Shown here: piece after piece, positions 54,413 to 64,000 of the stretch | Layout: each line of letters opens with the position of its first letter | Position numbering within the stretch: position 1 is the stretch's first letter | Origin: Neospora caninum Liverpool | Lineage: Eukaryota; Apicomplexa; Conoidasida; Eucoccidiorida; Sarcocystidae | Direction of reading: 5' to 3' | DNA length: 64,000 nt | Assembly: GCF_000208865.1 (NCBI RefSeq) | Contig: NC_018386.1 | Span: forward strand, 806,001-870,000 | The notes under the pieces: model-generated | What the model saw: only the letters and a program-made list of their open reading frames with translations | What the model was told of the DNA's origin: nothing | The model's database searches: none | Program-made: the position numbers and the translations under genes

Positions 54413-57400
54413 ATGGAGAAGGAGACAGTTCTACGGTTTCGAGCGAATCCTCCGTCCTGCCGGCCTCTTTTTGGCATTGACACGGACTCCCCTCGTACAC
54501 AAGCAGATCGCGAACCCCCGCCTCCGCGTTTTCCGCACAGGTCACGGAACGTCTTTGAAGGAGAGAGGCGTTTCGCAGGGGAGCTGTCTTCGGGTCTTTC
54601 CTCTGCTTCGAACTGCCCTATAACGAACCCAAGACTCGACAGATACAGGGGAAAGGAGGAAGCATGGGAGCGGAGGCCGCAAAGTGAAATGGCGAGCGGG
54701 AGGTCAGGTCCACTGACGGCGCAGTCGGGAACTTCAGAGGGGACTCCTTTTTCTAGACAGGTAGAGCGACTTGCGTACTTCTCCGCCTCCGCCTCAAAGT
54801 TGCCTCTTCTGTCTCGTTCTTCGGGCGTTCTTTACTCCTCTTCCAGTCCCTTGCGGGGAAGAAACATCCCCGCCCAGTTGCAACTTCTGCAACTTCAGAG
54901 GTCCACGTCTTCTACAACTTTTTCTGAGTCGTTCAAGTCGTCACACAGAGCGAATTTTTTCTGTGGTACCGTCCTGGGCAAAGGAATGTCAACTCTCCGG
55001 CCACGGGCTTCTCCGGTTCTTTCTTCTTCTCCCTCTTGTCCTGCCAACTTCTCTTACCGGTATCTCCCGTTACCTCGCCCCGACTCCATGCGTGACTGTC
55101 CGGCTCGACGTCACTCTTCTGAGCCAAACCTGTGGGGCGAGGGGGAAGATAAAAAGTTGCAGCTGCACGATTGCCGAGAAGACCCAGCAAGGAAAGAGAA
55201 AACAACGCTGCTTTCTCATTTTGCATCTTCTGCGTGCTCTCGCTCAGAAAACAGGAAGACAGCTGGGCCACCTTCGTTGGCCCAGCTGTCTTCCTCCGAG
55301 CGTTCTTCTTCCTCTCCCGGTTCTCGTCCGTTTCCATCTTTCGTTTCTTTCTCGCCTTCTCGCGGACCGGCTGCCTGCGATGCCACGAACTCTGAGGAGC
55401 ATTTGAATAGAGGGACACACGACAAGCGAACCGAAAGCGCCGACTGCAGCCAAGGGGGAACAGCGGGCGTCGACAGCGCACCGCGTGAACGGTCCCAACT
55501 GGGGAGAGACGAGGAGGGCTGGGAAGCAGGGAGAGACGCGCTTGAAACTGCGAAGAGTCGAGGAGAGGCCGTCGCTGAGGCAATATCCCGAATCAGAGCG
55601 CTTCGGGAAATAGGAAAGGAAAGGAGAAGAAGAAGAGAGGGAGTGCAGTGCGTGCACGCGGGAAAAGCCGCAGACACAGTAGGGGAAACGCCGCGTTCTG
55701 GGCCCAAAGAAGAAGAGAAGAACGGTTATGAGACATGGGAAAGAAGGCAAGGCACGGCAGCTGGCCTCTTCGGTGCTCGCGCACACTTGACACACCAGGA
55801 GGCAGGAGACGGAGACGCTGCATGTGGTCGCGGGACTGAAACGCTTGAAGGCACGTTACGGTCTCGCCCACGCAAAGAAGCGCGACGCGACGGACAAGAA
55901 GAGGAAGAAAGACGTTCTCGAGGACAGGGGAGGCGAGAGGCAGGAGCTGGAGAGGATCCAACTTTTCGCACGAGCGAGCCGGAGACACGACACAGAGAGG
56001 AAAAGCTCGAAGGGACCGTTGGCGAGACCCGCGACGGACGAAGGAAAGGAGATATCGTAGATGTTTGGCAGCATGGCAAAGAAAGGAGATACAGAGAGAA
56101 GAAAGAGGACGCGAAAACAGCTTTTTCGCGTGGGCCGGCTTTGTCAGTGGATCGAAAAGATGCGGGACAGCGGGTTTCTCTTGCACCCCTTGGCTCTGGA
56201 GAGGCGGAAGCGTTACGGCACCGACGAGCAGAGACCGTGTTCGACAGAGACGATTCAAGGGCCGTAGCGCGCGAGGAAAATTTCTCGTTACGCAGTGGAC
56301 CGCAACTCTGTCGAGAGAGACATGCCTGCCCTTCCTACGGCCCCGTTCAGACAGATCCTCTTTCTCCGTTGTCGATCAAGTCCGTCCATTCCTCTTCTAC
56401 GGAGTGCTATCCTCCATCGCTTCATCATCCGGTTTCTCCTTCCTCGACAAGGTCTTTCCGTTCCTCTGCTGCGTCTCCTTCCCCTTCTGCTTTCTCTCGT
56501 TCACCCGCGTTTCGTCCGGATGAATGTGTCTATTCTTCCGGCACGCGCAAAACAGCCCGCGAGCCTTCTTCTGTCTATCGCAGAAGGCCTGCAAGCTCGC
56601 ATTCCTCGCAGTCCATTGAAGCAAAAGAAAAGGAACGGAGCGCAGACGCAAATCCAAAGCGTCTTTCTGCAAGCTTTGTCTGCCGTGCCGCACCTCCGAC
56701 CGTGCCTCCGTCTTCGGTCGTAGCTCCCGCCATTCCTGCGGCTGCCGGGGGCGTCTCGTGTTCTCTCGCTGCTTCTTGCTTTCTCCTGCGGAGGCCTGCG
56801 GAAGAAACCGAGACGGCGTCCAAAGGGGGTTCAGACTCTCGCCGCTCCGCCCAGTCTGTCGCAGCTGCAGAAACCCGAGACTCGGCTGTCTCGTCCCCCT
56901 CTCTCCCGTCATCTCGTATCCGTGCTTCTTCTCTGTTTTCTGACGAGGCAACCACAAAAGGGAGGAGTGCAGTCAACTGTGTCTCTCCTGCTTCTCGTCA
57001 GAGGGAGGCTCCTCAGCTGTCTGCGCAGGCCCTCAACTCTCCGTCCTGCGCTTCTGCCTTCAGTTCTCCCCCACCGTGTTTTGCTGGGCAGGCCGAAGGA
57101 ACTGAAGACCAGGGACAGTTCGAAGGGAAGACCGTTCCTCTCGACTCGACGGCCCGGCCTGCCTCACCGTCCCACTCTTCTTCCGACTCTTCTGCAGCTT
57201 CTTCCCCTGCCGGCTCTTGCGGTGTCCGTCTCTCTGCGAAGAGCGGCTCGGGACAGCAGCCGGCGGCCTCTCAGCTCTCCTCGGCACAGCCGGCTGCGGT
57301 CCAGTCGACGCAGTTCGTCGCGAGGACAAACGAAGAGAGTGAGAGCGAAGAAGCGACAAGTGTGTTGTCGGATCCAGGTCACCTCAGTCGCCAAGAGGGT

Positions 57401-60400
57401 GTCGCAGAGACCGAAGGAGAGAATGCAGAAGCCGTCCGTTCTACTGGAAAGGAGAGCGACAGCTTACGTCACGCGAAGGACGTGGATATAGCCTCGTCGC
57501 TATCAAACACTCTGGCAAAAGTGTGTTGCTCCTCTGGCCCAACGTCGGAGACATGCAGGCTCCTTGAGCCCCCGTCTGTTTCCCGGCTTCCTCTGATGGC
57601 AGAAAGAGAGGTAGCCTCCGTGCACGAGGGAGGACAGCAGTCGAAGTTCACTTCCTCTCTCCCCGAGACGGACGCGTCTCCTCCTCCATCGTCTGCCTCT
57701 TCTCTGTTACCCTCTTCTTCCTCGTGTCCTTCCAGTCTGTCTTCTCGCACATCCTCTCTCTCCGGGGATGACTCGTCCTGTGTCTCTGCTCTGGATTCGC
57801 CCCTGTTTTTCCCCTCTATGTCCTCTCATTCCCCGTCTTCTTGTCCGTCTTCCGCGTCGCCGTCTTCGTCGGCGTCTCTGTCTCGTCAAGAGGCAGCAGA
57901 ACGGCCAGGAGAGAGCGAAGCCTCCGCGGAAGGCGGTGGGACCCGAAAAACAGAGGATGAGGCGTCCTGCCGCGAATGTGAGAGCAGACGCTCGGGGGGA
58001 AAATCAAAAACGTGTACAGGTCGCTCCTCTCTTCTACGCACTGCTCCTTCGCCTCCTCTCTACCAATTTGGTGTCAATGCTGCAGAAGCGCTGTCCTCTC
58101 TATTTGTCTTCCCTTCGTCTGCCTACGACATCGTTCCCGAAAGAACCACGATGCAGAGGCGGAGCACACGCGAGCAGGAAAATCCTTCGTCTTCGTCTCC
58201 CTCTTCGTCTTCATCTCCCTCTTCGTTCTCTTCATCTCCCTCTTCGTCCTCTTCATCTCCCTCTTCGTCTTTGTCTCCCTCTTCGTCTTTGTCTCCTTCT
58301 TCTTCCTCACCTCATTCTTCGTCCTCGCCTTGTTCTTCCGCCTCTTCCGTGAGTTTTGGCAGGTCCGTTGACGCTGCTCGGGTTCCCTGCTCTGTTCTTT
58401 CCTCTTGTAGCGACGCCATGTACACCAGAGACCGAAGAGGCAAAGACAGAAGCAGAGGAGCAAAATGGCAGAGTTGCGTAGGTGGGGAACCGTGTGATGG
58501 TCCTGTGCGCGGGAGCGAAGAGGAAAGGCCTTGGAGCGAGGGAGCAGAAACGAAGGCGAAGGGCGAAAAAGGGGAAGTGCGCCGGGGGGACGCCAGAGAA
58601 GCAGTCACACCAGCAGGAAGAGAGTATGGAGAAGAGGGGCCAGACGAGAACGAAGAACGTCGTAGTGGAGTGACATCTCTGGGCGAGGCGGGCGAAGGCG
58701 CGTTCGTGTGTGGGCTGTTTCCTACCGCTGGAGAAGAAGTGCAACAAATTCCTAGAGGTTCGAGAGAAGACCTGGCGGCGACCTCCGCAGTAATTCGTTT
58801 ACGAGAAACGGAACAGGAAGAGGGATCAGGAACGGCCGGGGAAAGCCACCTTTTACGGGAAAGAGGAAGAAGGGACGAAGGGGCGGTGCCCGCAGATGAA
58901 AGAGAAGCAACGAGTGTAGAGGAAGGGAGCGAAAGAAGCGACAGTGGGGACGGGACGAGCAAAGGCGACTCCGGCACAAGACGTCAAAGGGGGCAAGAAC
59001 GGACAGACAGCGAGGGAGAGAAATGCGGACGCACGAGAAAGGCAGCTCTAAGAGGAGAGAAAAGGTCGACAGGAACGGGAGACCAGGCAGACCCCAGAGA
59101 AGGGGGGAAACGGGGGGACACCGGCACAGGTCAGCCGCAAGAAAGAGCGGTTTTTCAACTGGAGGAATTCGGAGCAATGGGAGATGATCAGGGCACGTGC
59201 GGCCTAAAAGAAGAGGGCGCAGGGAGCGACGGATCGAGAGAATGCGAACTCGAGAACGCCAGTGAGAACGAGGAAGAGGAGACTCAACTACCTCCGCTTG
59301 CTGATGAAGAACCGAGAAAAAGCCGTGCCTTTTTTCCCCTGCTGTTCCCCTCCCCGTTTTGCGCTTCTCCGCGTTCTCTATCGCCCTGTGCATCGGCTCC
59401 AACTCTTCGTTCAAGTTCTTCTTCGTCCCCACCCTGCACTTCTTTTGCGGCTGTCTCGTCCCTCTTCGATTCACAGTCTCACTCTTGTTCTCGCTCGTCG
59501 TCGCCTTCCGTTTCGTCGATATCTGTCTCTTCTGCGCCACGCCGCTATCCTTCTTCCCCCTCTGCGTGTCTGCCCCGTTCTTCGCTTCCGCCTCCTAAGC
59601 CAGGCTTGAAGCAAGTGGAAGGCGGACGAGTGAGAGGGGACACTGGCGCGAAGGGAGAGGCCAACGCGGGAGAGGGAACAGCGTCGGAGGAAAACGAAGA
59701 GGCAGAGGGGAGTGAGACGCGAGTTAGCGGGGAAAATGAAATGGAGGAATTCGGAGAGAACGGGGGGAAACCAGTGGAAGAGAGAGCGCAGGAACAAGAT
59801 GTACAAGAGAAGGAAGCGACGATGCGCGTTGCCGAAGACAGGACGTCGAAGAGACAACCCGGGACGGAGGTGAACCGCGAGAAAACGGTGAACGGCGAAG
59901 ACGAAGCAGGAGAGGCGAACGCGAGAGACGACAAACACCTATGCACGGGACGGAACTGCCATGGCGACGCACTTGCTTCTTCGTCTGCTTCCTCGGGGAC
60001 CCAAGGCGACGCGCTTGACTTGAATGCGCAGAAGGACGAATCCGCCAAGGGGGCTGTCTCGAGGTCTTCTCCGTCTGCTGAGCTTTCTGTCGCGACGCAC
60101 ACGCACGCCTCTGTGTGCTCCAAGAAACGAAAAAAAACGTCGATGTGCACCTTAATCGGACGGAAGAAGTCTCGGCCACAGCCGCGGCGTCTGCGCTTAA
60201 GACCGCGTTTCAAGGGTAAACCAGAGAAAGGAGACGAGGACGACGCACGCGAGGACGGGCGCGTGAATGAGCACGAAGACGTGAGGAGGGAGAGTGAGGC
60301 GGAGACGCAGGAAGGCCTACGGACCGGGGCGACTGAGAAGGTGGTAATGGGCTGCGGGGAGAGAGAAAGGGAGGACGCAGCGAGAGTGCTGGACCTAGAT

Positions 60401-63400
60401 CTGCAGAGAGAAGGGCACGTTGAAGGAGATCGTGTGCAGGAGAGAGAAGAGAGGAAGGCGGGCGAGACGGAGATCGACGAGGAGGACCAGGGGGAGCATG
60501 GCATACCGAAGTGTGTAGCGGAGAAAGCGGCCAAAGAAGACGAGGCGAACGCGGCAGGGAAGACGAAGGGCGACCGAGTTGGGGACTTACAGGGGGCGGC
60601 CGGAGACAGGGAGCGCGACCACGTGATGGCTTCAGAAGATCGAATTCAAGCGAAAGACGAGGCAGGGGAACAGCAGGAAGCAGGTCTGGGGAACGTGGCG
60701 CCAAGCTCTGAAGAGGGACCAGAGGAGACGCCACGAACGACGGAGGAAGAAGCACAGATGAAGGAAACGGAGTGGGCATCGGAAGGGAAACAGGAGGCGG
60801 GAAAGCGGGGAAACGCAAATCAGGGAGAGCACGGCCACGAAGGCCATGCCCCGCAAGAGAATAAAGCCGGCGTTCCAGGCAAAGGACTCGAGGTGCGTGG
60901 AAACGAGGAGATTCTTGAGACAACCAGAGTGCCGACAGATGAAGAGCTTGCTGTCTGGCTGTTCCCGAAAGACGACGCCGGAGCAGAGAGTGGAACTCTG
61001 AATTCGTGTCCTTTCGAAGCAACCCCACAACAGACACTGCCTGCCGATCCACCCAGCGCCTGCTTCCCGCTCTGCTGCGCTTCCCCCGGAGAAGACCAGC
61101 CGCAGCGGCTTTCCTCTTTCTCTTTTCCACTTCCCGAAGGCGAAGAACCGACCCTCGTTTCTGTGTCCCCCTCCGCGTTCGGTCGAGAGGCACAGGGCGA
61201 GCAGCAGTCCGTGCCTGCCGCTGCTTCGTCTCCTCCCCAGTCACGCCAAGAAGGTGGAAGCTGGAAAGCACACTTCCTTTGCTCTCTTCCTAGTTCACTT
61301 GGGGACGCCGGTCGCCGTCCTGTCTCGTGTCCACCATCTTCGCGCAAAGGTGCTGGGCCAGAAACAAAGACGGATGAGGAGGCAGAACGCGAGTGTGGCT
61401 TACCACACAAAGGCGCGAAACGAACTGGCGACGCTGCAGGAGAAACGAGCTCGACTGAGTCCCGCTTTTCCTACGAGGAATTGACTGCCTTCGTTCATGG
61501 CCTGCTGGAAAAGGCGATTGAAAGTCCGCAAGTCGTGTGCAAGGTCAAACAGATGCTGCAAGAAATTGAGGAGCGTGAGAAACGCGAAGCGGTAGGGAGA
61601 GGGAAGGAACAGGCCGGAGGAGGCAGGAAGGCCAAGGGAGAAGGGGAGAGAGACGCGGGAAAGATCTGCGCGGACGGGGTCGGAAGAGAAGAGCAGGACG
61701 ATGGGCAAAGAGATCCGGAGGCGAAAGACGGGAAGGGGAGGCAGGAAGAGAGGGAAGGAGCGGGGCAGAAAAAGGAGGAAGAGCCGGCAGACAAAGACGA
61801 ACGCGTGGAGAGACAGGCGCCTGAGGAGGGGGAGCACAGCGCGGTTGAGCGCAGGGACGAAGAGATTGTGCAGCAGAAGGAGCAAGAGCGAAGGCAGGCG
61901 AAAACGCCAGGAAGGGAAAGGACTGGGAAGAAGGGACAAGGCAACGCGCACGAGGCCACACGGCCCGCGGCGAAGCGGAGGGAGGGGAAGAAAGAGGAGA
62001 GCAAGACAGCTGATCTTGAAAATGAAAGACAGAGCATGGAGAGACCGGAGGACGACCGAGAACCTCGCCCCCGACGCAGAGTGAATATGCAGCGATTGGA
62101 AGAACTGCATCGACAAGTGTTTGAGAAGCAGCGGCGAAATCGCGAGAGAGCCGAAGCGGTGAGTCCACAAAGAACACGGAAACGATGAGACACAGGGAAG
62201 CAGACGAGATCGCAGCACACACACAGTGGGAAAAGCAGGACAAGGGAAGAGGACGGAAGCTTGGCTCAACGTTGAGCGCCAAGTAGTCCTGGACACGAAG
62301 TCCGTTTGAGTGCAGAAACCAAACGCGCAGCAGGGGAGCGATGAGTCAGAGCGGCGGCGGAGGACGAGCGAAAAGTGAAGCATCGAAGAAGGAAGAGAGC
62401 GCAGGCGGGACGCGCTGGGTGCTTCAAAGGCCAGGCAGTGCGACTCACGTTAAAGCGCACACACGAGAGAGGAAGGCTCCAGGAGACAGAAGAAAAAAGG
62501 GGGGGCAACTTCTAGAAAATCAGCAGAAAGCGTGACAGGAGAGATGGTGCCACACGACCCCCGGGGAAAGTCTTTGCTGCATGTTGCCTCTGCCCGATTG
62601 CGGGCCGTTCAAAACTTGAACTGGCGTGCTTGGGTCTCAGCGAAAACGAGAGGTTTCGCCTTCTTCATTGGTGGACGGGGCACTTGGTTTGTTCCACTGC
62701 TTTCAGATCGCGCGCGATGAGGCCTTGAAACTCGAACAAGAAAAGGCTCTCCTCAAACGGCGACTGCCTCCTGCAAGGTGCGTTCCTTCGTGCAAAAACT
62801 ACACAGAAAGTGACAGCCTCTCTCGACTTCGCTGTGACCTCGCAGCACTTGCCGTTTTCTTCGAGGGCGTTGAGAGGATTCTCCCTTCCACAGGTTTCGT
62901 TGGACTCAATCGACTTAATTTGAAGAGACTCAGATTCGTGGAGCAGACCTTTGCATCTCATTGTAGCTGACCGAAACGGGGGTGTGCGCTCCCGCCTCTT
63001 TTCTGTTCCGGAGGCGAAACTGTGTTTCTGGTCAAAAGAGACCTTTTTGCGAGCGTCCGCACCCCCGCGTTTGAGTGCGTGGACGCGTTCTCTCGGGTCC
63101 GCACAGCGAAGAGTCTTTGTGCGTTTCCCTAAACCGGCTGTGCTCTGCAGGCTGAGAAGGCTCGGGACAAAGACAGTCCGCGACGCCCCGATCCTCGGCG
63201 CTTCTGGGCAGAATCGCGATGTGGATGCGCCCGCGTCAGCGGCAGCCAGGAGAGAAGAGTCTGCCCAGACACAAGGCGCGGACGATAACCACCTCCCCGT
63301 CGGCACTCCGTTGCCTTTGCAAAGTGCATCGCATCTGGACGCGAGCAGCCCCCCTCGCTCACTGGAGCGCGAAGCGAAAGAAGACAAACAGACACCGCCA

Positions 63401-64000
63401 CAGTTTCCCGGTGCGGTCCGCAGTTCCTCCTCGCGACGGAGCGACGAAGAGCGGAACGGCGAGAGGCAAAAGACGTCGTCAGTGCCTTCGCTCGGCGTCT
63501 CTCCCGAGTTGCGAGAAGGGCAAGATAGGTGGATCCCGAGAGAAGTCGAGGCGGATGAGGAAAAGGTATGTGTTGGACAGATTGAACGCACGGCCGCTGC
63601 TCCGCAGCGCAGTCGAGGGCCCCGCTGGGGCCACGTGGAGAGGTTTTTGGATGCCGTTGACGAGCGTGCAGCCTGCCTTGGGTCGGAGGTCGGCAACCAT
63701 GCCTCGGATACTGTGCTTCCCATGCCTTCTGGTCCGTCTGCTGGCGTCATCTCTTCTCCACTCGATTGTCCTGCTTCGCAGGCCGACGAGCCGAAGACCG
63801 TTCGACTCCTCCGACTGCTGGAAGAGCGCGCGTTTGCCGCAGCGGTCGATGTCTTGAGAGGGCTCCGGTCTTCCGCTTCTGGCGAGACGCGGGGGGATTT
63901 CGCTGACTGCATGCAAATTGAGGGGACTTCGTGGGAGGAACTGGGTCTTTTCTCCGCAGCACTCACTTCTGCCAAGGGACGCGTCTCGACCGCGCAGAAG
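54413..64000 (+). CDS. Very large Ser-rich and charged low-complexity protein, 3' end beyond window
   Basis: Exon 1 is 54413-62158, exon 2 62707-62777 and exon 3 63151 to the window edge. They give 2,889 codons in one frame, still open at 64000. The ATG at 54413 sits in CCATGG, and the frame upstream lacks another ATG. The protein alternates Ser/Pro-rich stretches (including poly-Ser at about 58187-58350) with long Glu/Arg/Lys/Gly-rich stretches. It has short ordered-looking islands: FSYEELTAFVHGLLEKAIES with VVCKVKQMLQEIEERE; the basic coiled-coil-like LEELHRQVFEKQRRNRER continuing across the intron into ARDEALKLEQEKALLKRRL; and TVRLLRLLEERAFAAAVDVL near the edge. No enzyme or domain family was recognised. 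No signal peptide is visible. It may be a scaffold or regulatory protein, but the sequence does not show it. Confidence 0.75.
58187..58350 (+). repeat. Poly-Ser coding microsatellite (TCTTCGTCTCCC-like)
   Basis: Irregular repetition of TCTTCGTCTCCC and TCTTCATCTCCC type units encoding runs of Ser broken by Pro, Leu or Phe. All are in frame within the large low-complexity gene. Confidence 0.9.

Noticed and set aside
55216..62383. Many minus-strand frames of 100-350 codons
   Set aside because: They mirror the Ser- and Glu/Arg-rich codons of the large plus-strand gene and show no family resemblance.
62665..63975. A 436-codon minus-strand frame
   Set aside because: It is antisense to exon 3 of the large low-complexity gene, whose plus-strand frame joins in phase through good splice sites.
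1..64000. CRISPR array, bacterial operon, prophage or transposase
   Set aside because: No spaced direct repeats, no Shine-Dalgarno-ordered genes and no transposase motifs; the genes are intron-rich and eukaryotic.

Overview
The window looks like nuclear DNA of a coccidian apicomplexan, most likely Toxoplasma gondii or a very close relative. The evidence is roughly 50% GC intergenic DNA, intron-rich genes with GT-AG boundaries, a six-cysteine GPI-anchored SRS surface antigen, two genes of plastid (apicoplast) type with long leaders, a 15-nt stretch of the plant-like telomere repeat CCCTAAA, and short fragments resembling the coccidian mitochondrial cytochrome b gene. No bacterial operons, insertion sequences or CRISPR arrays are present. 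Gene models were built by hand from splice phase and family alignment. Every completed multi-exon model sums to a whole number of codons.

Layout, left to right. 1-617 (+): 3' end of the SUMO-conjugating enzyme UBC9. 2492-5773 (-): a divergent mitochondrial-carrier protein in six exons. 8336-11542 (+): a seven-exon gene that aligns along its length with Mediator subunit MED18. 13251-17225 (+): an FKBP-TPR immunophilin of FKBP51/52 architecture. 17867-27788 (-): DXS, 1-deoxy-D-xylulose-5-phosphate synthase, in 12 exons, with an assembly gap in one intron. About 30875-32485 (-): an unrecognised repeat-bearing protein. 35122-48074 (-): a plastid-type RecG DNA helicase in about 16 exons. 51334-51891 (+): a single-domain SRS surface antigen. 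54413 to beyond the right edge (+): a very large Ser-rich and charged low-complexity protein.

Functionally, DXS starts apicoplast isoprenoid synthesis and RecG would remodel forks and recombination intermediates, probably of the apicoplast genome. They lie on the same strand with only the unrecognised gene between them. UBC9 and MED18 belong to nuclear protein modification and transcription, the FKBP-TPR protein to Hsp90-type chaperone work, and SRS to the parasite surface. I see no operon-like or single-system logic joining them.

The most interesting non-coding signals are: two tandem telomere-type repeats, CCCTAAACCCTAAAC, at the 3' end of recG (a relic interstitial telomere or, more speculatively, a telomerase-RNA template); a 17-bp intronic hairpin in DXS and a 12-bp one in the FKBP-TPR gene; and two related cytochrome-b-like fragments, one in a MED18 intron and one in the intergenic DNA downstream of recG.
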